A DNA stretch of 18,855 bases. Source: Desulfotomaculum sp. GTDB lineage: Bacteria > Bacillota > Desulfotomaculia > Desulfotomaculales > Nap2-2B. Position numbers and translations under genes: made by a program. The stretch lies in contig DOTD01000005.1 in the NCBI GenBank assembly GCA_003513005.1, positions 1-18,855 of the forward strand, given 5' to 3'. The number at the start of each line of letters is the position of its first letter. The first letter of the stretch is position 1. The notes beneath the pieces were generated by a model. The model saw nothing but the letters and a program-made list of their open reading frames with translations. It did not search any database and was not told the DNA's origin. Shown here one piece after another: positions 1 to 7,231 of the stretch.

Positions 1-249
1 AAGGGAGATATAAGGAAAAGGGCGGCAGAAATTATAAATAACAATAGTCAAGGGGGTATTCTGTCTACTTGCTGGTAATGGATGGTAATATAAAGGATAA
101 TACCCGCAATTCTGGCGTAAAACCGTAATAGTAGGCGAAATAATGGGCATTTAGATGGTTGATTATTCCAGTCGGTTTTTCATGAATGGGCAAATGAAAA
201 GAAAAACGCCCCGTTTCGCAGTGGAATCTTATATGTAGTTCCATTTTTT

Positions 250-381
250 ATGAAGGGATTCCGCATAAGTTTCGGAGGAGCGATATCTACAGCATTGCTT
301 CTTACAATAGCTGAGGTTTTTCAGCATTCCTGGCTGATTAATTCTAATAAAACAGTCAAGAATCCCCAGGATGAGCCGTGA
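250..381 (+). CDS. possible small or truncated membrane-like ORF, unknown
   Basis: A 43-codon frame from ATG 250 to TGA 379-381 with a hydrophobic middle (ISFGGAISTALLLTIAEVF) and a polar tail. The frame is open back to position 163 without another start, and no ribosome binding site precedes the ATG, so it may be the 3' end of a decayed gene. A terminator hairpin begins about 20 bases after the stop, which is the main support for a real gene end. No family recognised. The rest of 1-249 shows no convincing coding frame or structure. Confidence 0.2.
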   Translation: MKGFRISFGGAISTALLLTIAEVFQHSWLINSNKTVKNPQDEP

Positions 382-403
382 ATATCATTTAAAAACATAA
401 ATT

Positions 404-431
404 AGGGAGGTTTTATTCCTCCTGTTTTTTT
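404..431 (+). terminator. short intrinsic terminator
   Basis: A GGAGG (406-410) / CCTCC (418-422) stem with a 7-base loop is followed by a T-rich run (423-431, TGTTTTTTT). It would end transcription arriving from the left edge of the window. The stem is short, so it may be weak. Confidence 0.5.
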
Positions 432-464
432 ATTATAAAGTAAAAACAAAATTTTTAAAAAATA

Positions 465-493
465 TTGCAGTCAAAGACCACTTAAAATATAAT
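465..493 (+). promoter_or_regulatory. sigma-A-like promoter of the FmdB-type gene
   Basis: TTGCAG (465-470) and a perfect TATAAT (488-493) are separated by 17 bases, in an AT-rich tract about 65 bases before the FmdB-type start codon. An inverted repeat, CACTTAA (479-485) and TTAAGTG (503-509), brackets the -10 box and could be an operator. The -35 is a poor match; the -10 and spacing are ideal. Confidence 0.5.
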
Positions 494-560
494 AGTAATA
501 TATTAAGTGTTAAATTTTATATAAATACAATAAAAAATTAAGGAAAGTGAGGTGTGGGAA

Positions 561-737
561 ATGCCAGTTTATACATTCAAATGCGGAAACTGCGGGCATA
601 CCTTTAAGGATCTGGTATCTGACAAGGAAAGGCAGGTAACCTGTCCTACCTGTAAAAGCACTGAAGTCGAGCAGCAGGCAAGCAAGCGAAAAGTTGCTGT
701 TCCCATTGGCCCCACTACCAGCGCTCCCGGCGGATGA
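561..737 (+). CDS. FmdB-family zinc ribbon protein
   Basis: A 58-residue protein beginning MPVYTFKC, the usual opening of the FmdB putative regulatory protein family. Two CxxC pairs (C8/C11 and C28/C31) form a predicted zinc ribbon; the C-terminal half is basic, then Gly/Pro-rich. The reading frame opens at GTG 552, but ATG 561 is preferred because the family starts MP(I/V)Y and a GAGG box sits about 8 bases upstream. The family is named after a protein near formamidase genes; its molecular role is not settled, and DNA or RNA binding is only presumed. It appears monocistronic, with its own promoter and a strong terminator (808-838) before the next gene. Length is typical of the family. Confidence 0.85.
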   Translation: MPVYTFKCGNCGHTFKDLVSDKERQVTCPTCKSTEVEQQASKRKVAVPIGPTTSAPGG

Positions 738-748
738 TAAACATTTAA

Positions 749-838
749 AGAGCCCGGGGGCTCTCTGTCAATTTGCAAAATGACTTTAATTTTATATATA
801 GAGAGGCAAAAGAAAGGGTTTTAAACCCTTTCTTTTTT
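749..838 (+). terminator. terminator after the FmdB-type gene
   Basis: Two hairpins follow the stop codon. The first (AGAGCC 749-754 / GGCTCT 759-764) lacks a T tract. The second is a textbook intrinsic terminator: an 11-bp perfect stem (808-818 with 826-836), a 7-base loop and a T-run to 838. It separates the FmdB-type gene from the GTPase gene. Confidence 0.85.
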
Positions 839-974
839 CCTGTAGGCACGGTTTTACTGAATACTTCAAAAGCAAATATTCATGATGTAATTAAGGAAAG
901 TTGTCAGGCAGCGGATTGCCTTATTGACTTTTTTTCGTTACACTATTTGTAAGTTATGTAAGGGGAGATTTACT

Positions 975-1952
975 ATGCCGGCCAATCTGACTCCCCAGTA
1001 TTACGCCGCAGAAGAGTCCTTCCGCAAGGCTATCACAATCACCGAAAAAATATCCGCCCTGGAAGACATGCTTGCCGTAATTCCAAAGCATAAAGGCACG
1101 GAAAAACTGCAGGCCGACATTAAAAGGCGTTTAGCCAAGCTGCGGGAAGAAGGACAAAAGAAGAATGCTTTAAACCGGCACGATCCTTTCCATATTGAAA
1201 AACAGGGCGCCGGGCAGGTAGCCCTGGTCGGCTATCCCAACAGCGGTAAATCAGCCCTGGTTGGAGCTTTGACCAGGGCTAAAGTAAAAGTCGCCGACTA
1301 TCCTTTTACTACTGTAATTCCTTCCAGCGGCATGCTTCCTTTTGAAGAGGTTCATATTCAACTTGTTGATACTCCCCCGCTTACTACAGAAGGTTTTCCA
1401 CCCGGGCTGGCCGGGTTGCTGATCAGCGCTGACGCTTTGCTGCTTGTCATCGACAGTTGTGCCGGGGAATGCTTGGACCAACTTGAGAGCATCCTGCGGC
1501 TCTTAGATGAACGTAAGATTATTCGTATACAGGCTGCTGCGGCGTTAAAAGTAAAACCAATACAGCGGTTGATAATCGTCGCCAACAAAACAGACCGGCT
1601 AGAGGGAAAAGAAAACCTACAGTTAATGCAGGAATTGTTGCCGCCTAATCTTGACATACTCCCGGTTTCCGCAGAAAAAGGCAAGAATTTAGAACAGCTA
1701 AAAACCAGGTTGTTTGCAGCGCTGGAAATAATTAGGGTTTTTACGAAGCCGCCAGGTAAGGAACCCGATTTTACCCGTCCCTTTATTTTACCGCAGGGCA
1801 GCAGCGTTTTGGAGTTGGTGGAAGATATACACAAGGACTTTGTAAAAAACCTGCGGGGCGCGCGGATCTGGGGTTCCGCCCGCTTTCCCGGTCAGAGCGT
1901 GCCCAAGGAATACATTATCCGTGACAAAGACATTATAGAATTGCTTGTCTGA
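975..1952 (+). CDS. DRG/Obg-family GTPase with TGS domain
   Basis: A 325-residue P-loop GTPase resembling archaeal and eukaryotic developmentally regulated GTP-binding (DRG) proteins. Visible motifs are the G1 loop GYPNSGKS (86-93), G3 as DTPP (132-135) where DxPG is usual, G4 NKTD (204-207) and G5 SAE (232-234). The N-terminal helical part carries the DRG signature IPKHKGTEKLQ (36-46) and a basic KRRLAKLREE segment. The C-terminal ~58 residues form a TGS domain (from about 268), thought to contact RNA or the ribosome. The frame is open from TTG 924, but ATG 975 is chosen because AGGGGAGA lies 6 bases before it and MPANL matches family starts. Role inferred: ribosome-associated, translation-linked GTPase. 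It appears to be a single-gene unit; TTGACT at 924-929 resembles a -35 but has no good -10. Confidence 0.88.
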   Translation: MPANLTPQYYAAEESFRKAITITEKISALEDMLAVIPKHKGTEKLQADIKRRLAKLREEGQKKNALNRHDPFHIEKQGAGQVALVGYPNSGKSALVGALTRAKVKVADYPFTTVIPSSGMLPFEEVHIQLVDTPPLTTEGFPPGLAGLLISADALLLVIDSCAGECLDQLESILRLLDERKIIRIQAAAALKVKPIQRLIIVANKTDRLEGKENLQLMQELLPPNLDILPVSAEKGKNLEQLKTRLFAALEIIRVFTKPPGKEPDFTRPFILPQGSSVLELVEDIHKDFVKNLRGARIWGSARFPGQSVPKEYIIRDKDIIELLV

Positions 1953-2012
1953 AGAGATTATGAACTAACATCAGAAACGCCAATTTCCAGTAAAAGCTTC
2001 ATCGCTGCCGCA

Positions 2013-2630
2013 TTAAACTACGGGTTCCCTGTCCAGACCGCTGAAAGGATAATGATTGAGAAGCTTGAGGTAAAAGATAAGCTCATCACTTCCATGCTCC
2101 ATCGCATATTCCATTTCCGAACGGAAAACTTCTATACAAAGAAGCAACCCGTGTTCCTGCCCGTTAACAACAAATTTTTTTTCATTATTTTTGTATTCAT
2201 CAAACAGTAAGCATATATCCTCGTCTTCCAGTGGTATTTCACACGTATCACCGGGTTCAACGTTATTAACGGACGAATATTCGCCAAGCATAGTAAAAAT
2301 GTTTGAGAAACGTACTATTACCTCTTCTAAGAATTGCTGACCTCCGTCACTGTCTTTTTTTCGTGTACAGGCAATCAGCTCAAATGTCCCCGTCTTATTA
2401 GGTATAGGCCCGGAACCGTCTGGCTTGATCAGTTCCATGGTAACCAGGGCAGTACCTTGATCAGTCAGGCTATAGCAGTAGAGATCGACGTTTCCGCCGA
2501 TCTGGAACGGGATTTTAGCATACCCTATCAAATCACACTTGCTTTCCAGAACATCCTGGAGCGCTTTTTCTTTTGCTTCAAAATGCTGTTTGTATTCTTC
2601 TTCCGTAAATTTTGGTTTTTCAATGTCCAT
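2013..2630 (-). CDS. suppressor-of-fused-like domain protein
   Basis: A soluble protein of 205 residues, MDIEKPKFTEEEY at the start, rich in acidic residues. The C-terminal part (CIEVFRSEMEYAMEHGSDEL, then LDREPVV) and the central TGTFELIACTRKK segment resemble bacterial suppressor-of-fused (SUFU) domain proteins, which have no firmly established bacterial function; this match is from memory. The frame extends to 2750, but that part overlaps the glycine-rich end of the DUF2207 gene. ATG 2630 is chosen because it lies 7 bases after the DUF2207 stop with AGGAAG upstream. It is the third gene of a LemA-DUF2207 operon, so it may assist or regulate that membrane system. It converges on the GTPase gene across a 60-base gap with no clear terminator. 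Confidence 0.55.
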   Translation of the reverse strand: MDIEKPKFTEEEYKQHFEAKEKALQDVLESKCDLIGYAKIPFQIGGNVDLYCYSLTDQGTALVTMELIKPDGSGPIPNKTGTFELIACTRKKDSDGGQQFLEEVIVRFSNIFTMLGEYSSVNNVEPGDTCEIPLEDEDICLLFDEYKNNEKKFVVNGQEHGLLLCIEVFRSEMEYAMEHGSDELIFYLKLLNHYPFSGLDREPVV

Positions 2631-2637
2631 AGACGTT

Positions 2638-4365
2638 CTACCAGCTTCCTCCCCCGCCGCCTCCAAAACCGCCGCCGGAAAATCCGCCGCCAAAGCCTCC
2701 ACTCCCTGAACCGCTTCCCCTGGGAGCAGAGAACATGGCTGATCCAACATTTACTGCCATAGAGCTTACTGCCGTGCTGAACATATATGGATGAAACACA
2801 CTAATTCCGCCATGCGGGACGTACCAGTCAGGTTTTTCCTGGTAGACTCCCTCAAATGCCTTGGCCCAGTTTTTTGTCACGTCAAGCGCAATGGCATAAG
2901 GAAGGAACTTAGAGAAAAGCTGTTTATCTCCCAATTTCTCCAGCCTGTCCTTTTCGGCGCGGTTTAAAAATTCCTGAAAACCAAGAATTTCATTATGCGC
3001 CAAAGCTCCTGCCCTGGTTTTAGCGGGCATCGCTTTCACAAAAGCAAGCACACATAGAGAGGTCAATACCCCTGCAAAAATACCGGTAGCCAGAATCCGG
3101 AAAAAGAATCCGATAAAAACAACCAACAATCCCGCTATACAACCGGCAACTAAATAATAGCTTTTTATACTTTGAGGGCTTTGAAGAAAATACTTTTTAC
3201 CGACCAGCCCATCGTAGAGAGAATCCCTCAAAGCATCCAGATTCGTATAAAATTTATTTCTCAGGTCGGAAACAAGGATATACGGCAATCCCATAAAGAT
3301 ACGGTCTATCAGAAATTTTTCAAAGGGACTGAGCTCTTTGCCTGGTTCCTTGATTTTAGTAAGGCTGAAGTCTGTTGAATCGAAAATAAGCCCGTTTTTT
3401 TTAATCTCTTCAATTTTTATATATCCTTTAACCGCGAGACCGACAATGGCTGATGTAATGTCCCGGTGATCCATTTTCTCGTCGATCAGGGCGCCGGCTT
3501 CGGCCGGCGTCAGCGGTTCGCCGTTGAATTTAGGAGGCTCATACATGACCGCCACAGCTTCTCTTATTTTCGGGTCCCTGCCCCTTGTGTACCACAGGTT
3601 AAACATTACTATTAAAGCAATTACCGGAAAGACAAAGATCCAGTTCTCCTGCAGGTTCAAAAGCCAGAAAAAGCTTTTCAGGGCAGACGGGGGCGTAACA
3701 AGCCCTTTATCCCAGCCAAAAACAATTGTGAATCCTTCCCCTGCATTAAGTTCTCTCGTGGTGTTAAACTGACCGCTGTTATATCCCGTTTCGATATCAC
3801 CTGCGGCCTCAGTCGAACCTGCAGCGCCTGTATAGCATGCCGCTTTAATGTTTTTACTGACAGCCTTCACCGCCAGAAAGACTTTCGCCGAAGCTTCTTT
3901 AATAGGGACATCCCAATCATTGCCTGTGATATTCCAGTAAAGCTGATCCTGGTCTTTTAAAAAAAGGATGGCGTTTTCAACTTTGTATTCAATTACATAT
4001 TTCTGGACACCGCTGACGTATTTTTTTGCATCGCCGATTTTTATCGTTACAACGTTCCCGTTTTTGTTTACCCGGTACTTCAGTTTTTCACCCGACCCGT
4101 TGGTAACCGAGATTACTTTAAGCGGCGTCCTAAGAGTATTCCCAAACTCGTCCCTGTATTTGTAGGGAATATCCCTGTAAATGCCGTGCCTTGGTATGGC
4201 AAAATCAGCTGTAATAGCTTCTTTCACAATAAACGACGAATCCTCATTGATGGTTATTTCCGTATTATAACTGTCAATTGTAAAGTCCTGCGCATAAACG
4301 GCGGCTGGAGCAATAATCAGGACCAATATAATAATTGCTGCGCTGATGCAAATCCACTTTCTCAT
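2638..4365 (-). CDS. DUF2207 domain membrane protein
   Basis: A 575-residue membrane protein. A signal peptide occupies residues 1-25 (hydrophobic core, VYA before QD). An extracytoplasmic beta-rich DUF2207 domain follows, with the typical RHGIYRDIPYKY region (59-70) and YWNITGNDWDVPI (143-155). Transmembrane segments are at about 242-258, 403-423 and 425-445, with a cytoplasmic winged-helix-like stretch between (PLTPAEAGALIDEK). The C-terminus is a Ser/Gly low-complexity tail ending GGGGGGSW, common in this family. The start codon ATG 4363-4365 overlaps the LemA stop (ATGA), so translation is probably coupled. DUF2207 and LemA genes are often adjacent in bacteria; their joint function is unresolved, with envelope or stress roles proposed. 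Full length, no defects seen. Confidence 0.88.
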   Translation of the reverse strand: MRKWICISAAIIILVLIIAPAAVYAQDFTIDSYNTEITINEDSSFIVKEAITADFAIPRHGIYRDIPYKYRDEFGNTLRTPLKVISVTNGSGEKLKYRVNKNGNVVTIKIGDAKKYVSGVQKYVIEYKVENAILFLKDQDQLYWNITGNDWDVPIKEASAKVFLAVKAVSKNIKAACYTGAAGSTEAAGDIETGYNSGQFNTTRELNAGEGFTIVFGWDKGLVTPPSALKSFFWLLNLQENWIFVFPVIALIVMFNLWYTRGRDPKIREAVAVMYEPPKFNGEPLTPAEAGALIDEKMDHRDITSAIVGLAVKGYIKIEEIKKNGLIFDSTDFSLTKIKEPGKELSPFEKFLIDRIFMGLPYILVSDLRNKFYTNLDALRDSLYDGLVGKKYFLQSPQSIKSYYLVAGCIAGLLVVFIGFFFRILATGIFAGVLTSLCVLAFVKAMPAKTRAGALAHNEILGFQEFLNRAEKDRLEKLGDKQLFSKFLPYAIALDVTKNWAKAFEGVYQEKPDWYVPHGGISVFHPYMFSTAVSSMAVNVGSAMFSAPRGSGSGSGGFGGGFSGGGFGGGGGGSW

Positions 4366-4919
4366 TGGAAACTCACCTTCACGGGTTTTCTCTCGGCTTC
4401 CGGTTCTCCAAGCTCAAAAAATTCCTCCTGTTTGAACTTGAACATCGAAGCTACTATATTGGACGGAACAGACTCTATTGTTATGTTGTAATCGCGTACG
4501 ACTGCATTGTAATACCTTCTTGCATACTCTATATTGTTTTCAAGTTCCTGAAGCTGGGTTTGAAGCTGCATAAAGTTGGCATTGGCTTTTAACTCCGGAT
4601 AAGCTTCAGCTACTGCAAAAAGGCTTTTTAACGTTTCACCAAGAATATTCTCCGCTTTTGCTTTATCTGCCGGAGAAGATGACTGCATTGCAAATGATCT
4701 CGCTTCCGTCACCTTCTGAAAAACAGACTTTTCATGGGCTGCGTATCCTTTAACAGTTTCTACCAGGTTCGGTACCAGATCGTATCTTTTTTTTAGCTGG
4801 ACATCTATATCGGACCAGGAAGATTTTACAGTATTCTTAAGCCGGACCAGTTTGTTATAAATACCGGCAAAAGCAAGTATAATGACTACGATTATAACAA
4901 GGACGATATATAACGCCAA
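4362..4919 (-). CDS. lemA: LemA family membrane protein
   Basis: A 185-residue LemA-family protein: one N-terminal transmembrane segment (YIVLVIIVVIILAFAG), then the signature IYNKLVRLKN and a long alpha-helical domain with KKRYDLVPNLVETVKGYA, EAYPELKAN, and RRYYNAVVRDYN. The topology is a short outside tail, one membrane span and a coiled helical bundle. The frame opens at 5006, but those extra residues are polar and atypical. TTG 4919 gives the canonical LemA start and has AGGAGG nine bases upstream, so TTG is the likely start. First gene of a three-gene operon with DUF2207 and the SUFU-like gene. Biochemical function unknown; the gene pair is widespread. Confidence 0.9.
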   Translation of the reverse strand: MALYIVLVIIVVIILAFAGIYNKLVRLKNTVKSSWSDIDVQLKKRYDLVPNLVETVKGYAAHEKSVFQKVTEARSFAMQSSSPADKAKAENILGETLKSLFAVAEAYPELKANANFMQLQTQLQELENNIEYARRYYNAVVRDYNITIESVPSNIVASMFKFKQEEFFELGEPEAERKPVKVSFQ

Positions 4920-5410
4920 AACACAAACCCTCCTATCTCTTTTAAATCTTTTTACATTATCAAATACTATTCGCCCAATAAAACAATCATCCTTTATCCA
5001 GTGCAAAATTTCCCCGGGAAAGTTTTCTTCCCTTGTAAACTGTACTTTGGTAAAAATAGGGGTCAGGCTTGACTTATTTATGAAAATTGACTTATTAGAG
5101 AGGCTATTTAGCTCTGTCCAATTTTTCCTATCTGAGATTCTTGAATGATAAATATTCTTAATACCGCCATTGTTACGATTCGCTCAGGTGTTCCGTGCTG
5201 GCATCGCCAATGGTTCGCTTCGGACAGGCCTTTGAGTGTGCCGCTGGTTTCGTACCGCGGTCAAGTAACCGAAGCTTCATCGGGTGTTGCAGCGTCACTT
5301 AAGCAATATCGCTCATCTGGGGGGCAGTAAAAATGAAAATAGTGGTAATTGGAGAACAGTCTGGCATTTTTATGAATATTATATTACAGCTCGATGAAGA
5401 GGTGATTACA
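4920..5410 (+). other. gene-free stretch with REP-like scrap
   Basis: No convincing gene lies between the divergent lemA and LysM genes. At 5057-5096 a GGGGTCAGGC motif runs into two copies of TTGACTTATT (5069-5078 and 5087-5096, period 18). GGGGTCAGGC followed by TTGAC is a pattern I associate with REP or RAYT-type element ends in Clostridia, so this may be a relic of one. The segment 5145-5330 is open in one frame (61 codons), but the peptide has no recognisable family and reads as noise. A second possible LysM start, ATG 5333, has GGGGGG eight bases upstream. Confidence 0.3.
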
Positions 5411-5632
5411 ATGGCCGGGGAATGCCCTTCAGGAACATCTCCTTATGTAGCAAAACCAGGGGATACTTTTTTTAAATTGGCTCAACAATATAATACTTCC
5501 GTAGGAAAAATTCTGGCATCCAATCCGGGGGCAGACAGCAATAACCTGCAAATTGGACAGACAATTTGCCTGCCCTCAAACGATGATCCCCCTGCTGAAG
5601 AAAATGCGGCGGCTAATAAGGCTAAGGTATGA
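5411..5632 (+). CDS. small LysM domain protein
   Basis: A 73-residue protein that is essentially one LysM domain: the YVAKPGDTFFKLAQQYN opening (12-28), an ILASNPGAD core and the closing NNLQIGQTICLP (44-55), then an acidic, Ala-rich tail. LysM domains bind N-acetylglucosamine in peptidoglycan or spore cortex. No signal peptide is visible, which fits spore-coat or mother-cell LysM proteins of Clostridia (inference). The frame extends upstream to ATG 5333, but ATG 5411 is preferred: it has GAAGAGGTGA in front and MAGECPSG matches the short-LysM style with C5 and C53 flanking the domain. Single-gene unit ending at a bidirectional terminator. Confidence 0.75.
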   Translation: MAGECPSGTSPYVAKPGDTFFKLAQQYNTSVGKILASNPGADSNNLQIGQTICLPSNDDPPAEENAAANKAKV

Positions 5633-5648
5633 TGCAAATAATCCTTTT

Positions 5649-5721
5649 GGGGAAACTGGTTTACTGCTTTTTTCCCCTTTTAATAAATGTGAGCCAGTGA
5701 AAACCTGGCTCACAACATTTT
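5649..5721. terminator. bidirectional terminator between LysM gene and proA
   Basis: A first weak stem pairs GGGGAAA (5649-5655) with TTTCCCC (5671-5677). The main element is a perfect 9-bp stem, GTGAGCCAG (5689-5697) with CTGGCTCAC (5705-5713), and a 7-base loop. It is T-rich on both exits (ACATTTTATTAG to the right, CATTTATTAAAA on the minus strand), so it can serve both convergent genes. Confidence 0.75.
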
Positions 5722-5796
5722 ATTAGTTCTTTTAACTTTTTTTCTTCAGTTGCCTAAAAACATCGTGCCCGGCGGCAAGTTCACCAGGCTGTCGTA

Positions 5797-7092
5797 TTAT
5801 AAGGGGCACTGTTTATCCAGCTTTCTGTGCTTAAACGTTTTTTCTTTGTTCGCGTACTCCGCAACAATTTGGCCGTTTCCAACCAGTTTATATTTGTAAA
5901 TAACCAGCCCCTCCAGGCCGACCGGTCCCCTGGCATGAATCTTGCTGGTGCTTATCCCAACCTCCGCGCCCAGTCCGTAGCGAAAGCCGTCGCTAAAGCG
6001 GGTAGAGCAATTCCAGAATACATTTCCTGAGTCAACCAGGGACATAAAGCGGGCTGCATTGTCTCTGTTGGACGTAATGATGCTGTCTGTGTGGCCGGAT
6101 CCATAATAATTGATATGATTGATCGCTTCGCTGATGTTTTCGACTACCCTTACCGATAACTTGTAATCAAGATATTCTGTCTTCCAGTCTTTCTCGGTGG
6201 CTTCGGTAACGTCTATAATTTCACGTGTCTTCGGACAGCCAAACAGTTCAACTTTTTTTTGTTCCAGGACTTCCTTCAAAACCGGCAAAAACGCGGGAGC
6301 GGCTTTCTGGCTCACCAGCAATGTTTCCGCTGCATTGCACACGGCTACATACTGAGTTTTGGAATCCAGGACAATCCTTACCGCCATTTTCATGTCAAAC
6401 TCATCGTCGACATAACAGTGGCAGATACCGTCAGCATGTCCCAGTACTGAAATTCTGGAATTGTCCATGATGTATCTGACAAATTCGTTAGAACCCCTGG
6501 GGATAATCAGGTTTATGTACTCGTCCAGCTTGAGCATCTCGTTTACATCAGATCTCGTCTCCAGAAGCTTTATCCAGTTCCCTGGAATACCAGCCTCTTC
6601 TGTGGCTTTTAAAATAACATCGGTGAGAATCCGGTTGGTCCCTTTCGCCTCCGAGCCCCCTTTCAGCAGCACCCCGTTGCCGCTTTTCAGGCAAAGAGTT
6701 GAAATTTGCACCAAAGCATCAGGCCTGGATTCAAATATTACACCAATCACTCCTATAGGACAGGTAGTCCTATAAAGCTCCAGGCCTTCGTCCATTTCCG
6801 TTGATAACAGTGTTACTCCCACAGGATCCTCAAGACTAATCAGGCTATGGATTCCCTCAACTACGTCGTTGATCTTTGCTTCATCAAACTTGAGCCTTTT
6901 TAAGAGCGGTTCGGAAAGCTGTTCACCCTCGCTTCTGGTCAGGTCATCCTGGTTGGCCTTGATGATTTCATCCCTATGTTCTGTCAAAGCTGCGGCAATT
7001 TTTGCTAAGGCCCTGTTTTTTTGTTCAATGCTCATGGCCGCCAAATCAATGGAGGCTTCTTTTACCTGCTGGGCTAATTCATTTATTACCAA
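5797..7092 (-). CDS. proA: glutamate-5-semialdehyde dehydrogenase (gamma-glutamyl phosphate reductase)
   Basis: A 431-residue protein of the usual ProA length and an aldehyde dehydrogenase superfamily fold. It reduces gamma-glutamyl phosphate to glutamate-5-semialdehyde with NADPH, the second step of proline synthesis, in the cytoplasm. Visible signatures: YRTTCPIGVIGVIFESRPDA (107-126), GNGVLLKGGSEA (138-149), LIIPRGSNEF (195-204), the catalytic cysteine in VCNAAETLLV (C252) and the C-terminal ARGPVGLEGL. The residues before the cysteine read QYVAVCNA rather than the common QRPSVCNA, suggesting a divergent branch. The start is TTG 7092, with GGAGAG only four bases ahead, so initiation may be modest. 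proB is not adjacent, and proA has its own predicted promoter (7180-7209). Confidence 0.95.
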   Translation of the reverse strand: MVINELAQQVKEASIDLAAMSIEQKNRALAKIAAALTEHRDEIIKANQDDLTRSEGEQLSEPLLKRLKFDEAKINDVVEGIHSLISLEDPVGVTLLSTEMDEGLELYRTTCPIGVIGVIFESRPDALVQISTLCLKSGNGVLLKGGSEAKGTNRILTDVILKATEEAGIPGNWIKLLETRSDVNEMLKLDEYINLIIPRGSNEFVRYIMDNSRISVLGHADGICHCYVDDEFDMKMAVRIVLDSKTQYVAVCNAAETLLVSQKAAPAFLPVLKEVLEQKKVELFGCPKTREIIDVTEATEKDWKTEYLDYKLSVRVVENISEAINHINYYGSGHTDSIITSNRDNAARFMSLVDSGNVFWNCSTRFSDGFRYGLGAEVGISTSKIHARGPVGLEGLVIYKYKLVGNGQIVAEYANKEKTFKHRKLDKQCPL

Positions 7093-7165
7093 AAAACTCT
7101 CCGTCCTTCCCTGATCTAAAAAATCAATGGCGCCTTATCCGAGCAGATTTCGAAAAGCAACAATA

Positions 7166-7228
7166 ATCCTGTAAATATTATTTTAAAGCAATCTGAAGAA
7201 TAATTTCAACTAGACAAACTTACAGGAT
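7166..7228 (-). promoter_or_regulatory. proA promoter and flanking inverted repeat
   Basis: On the minus strand TTGAAA (7204-7209) and TAAAAT (7180-7185) are 18 bases apart, both 5/6 to consensus, about 90 bases ahead of the proA start. The pair sits inside a perfect 9-bp inverted repeat, ATCCTGTAA (7166-7174) and TTACAGGAT (7220-7228), one arm ending just after the crotonase stop. The repeat could be an operator or a loose terminator stem. Confidence 0.5.
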
Positions 7229-7231
7229 ACT

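Noticed and set aside
924..974. N-terminal extension of the DRG GTPase (MTFFRYTICKLCKGRF)
   Set aside because: It lacks a ribosome binding site, does not match family N-termini, and an ideal AGGGGAGA site precedes ATG 975.
2631..2750. 40-residue extension of the SUFU-like protein
   Set aside because: It is an out-of-frame reading of the glycine-rich DUF2207 C-terminus; the ATG at 2630 fits the operon spacing.
4920..5006. 29-residue N-terminal extension of LemA
   Set aside because: The charged residues do not fit LemA; a TTG at 4919 has AGGAGG nine bases upstream and gives the canonical start.
5145..5330. 61-codon open frame between lemA and the LysM gene
   Set aside because: No ribosome binding site and no recognisable protein pattern on either strand.
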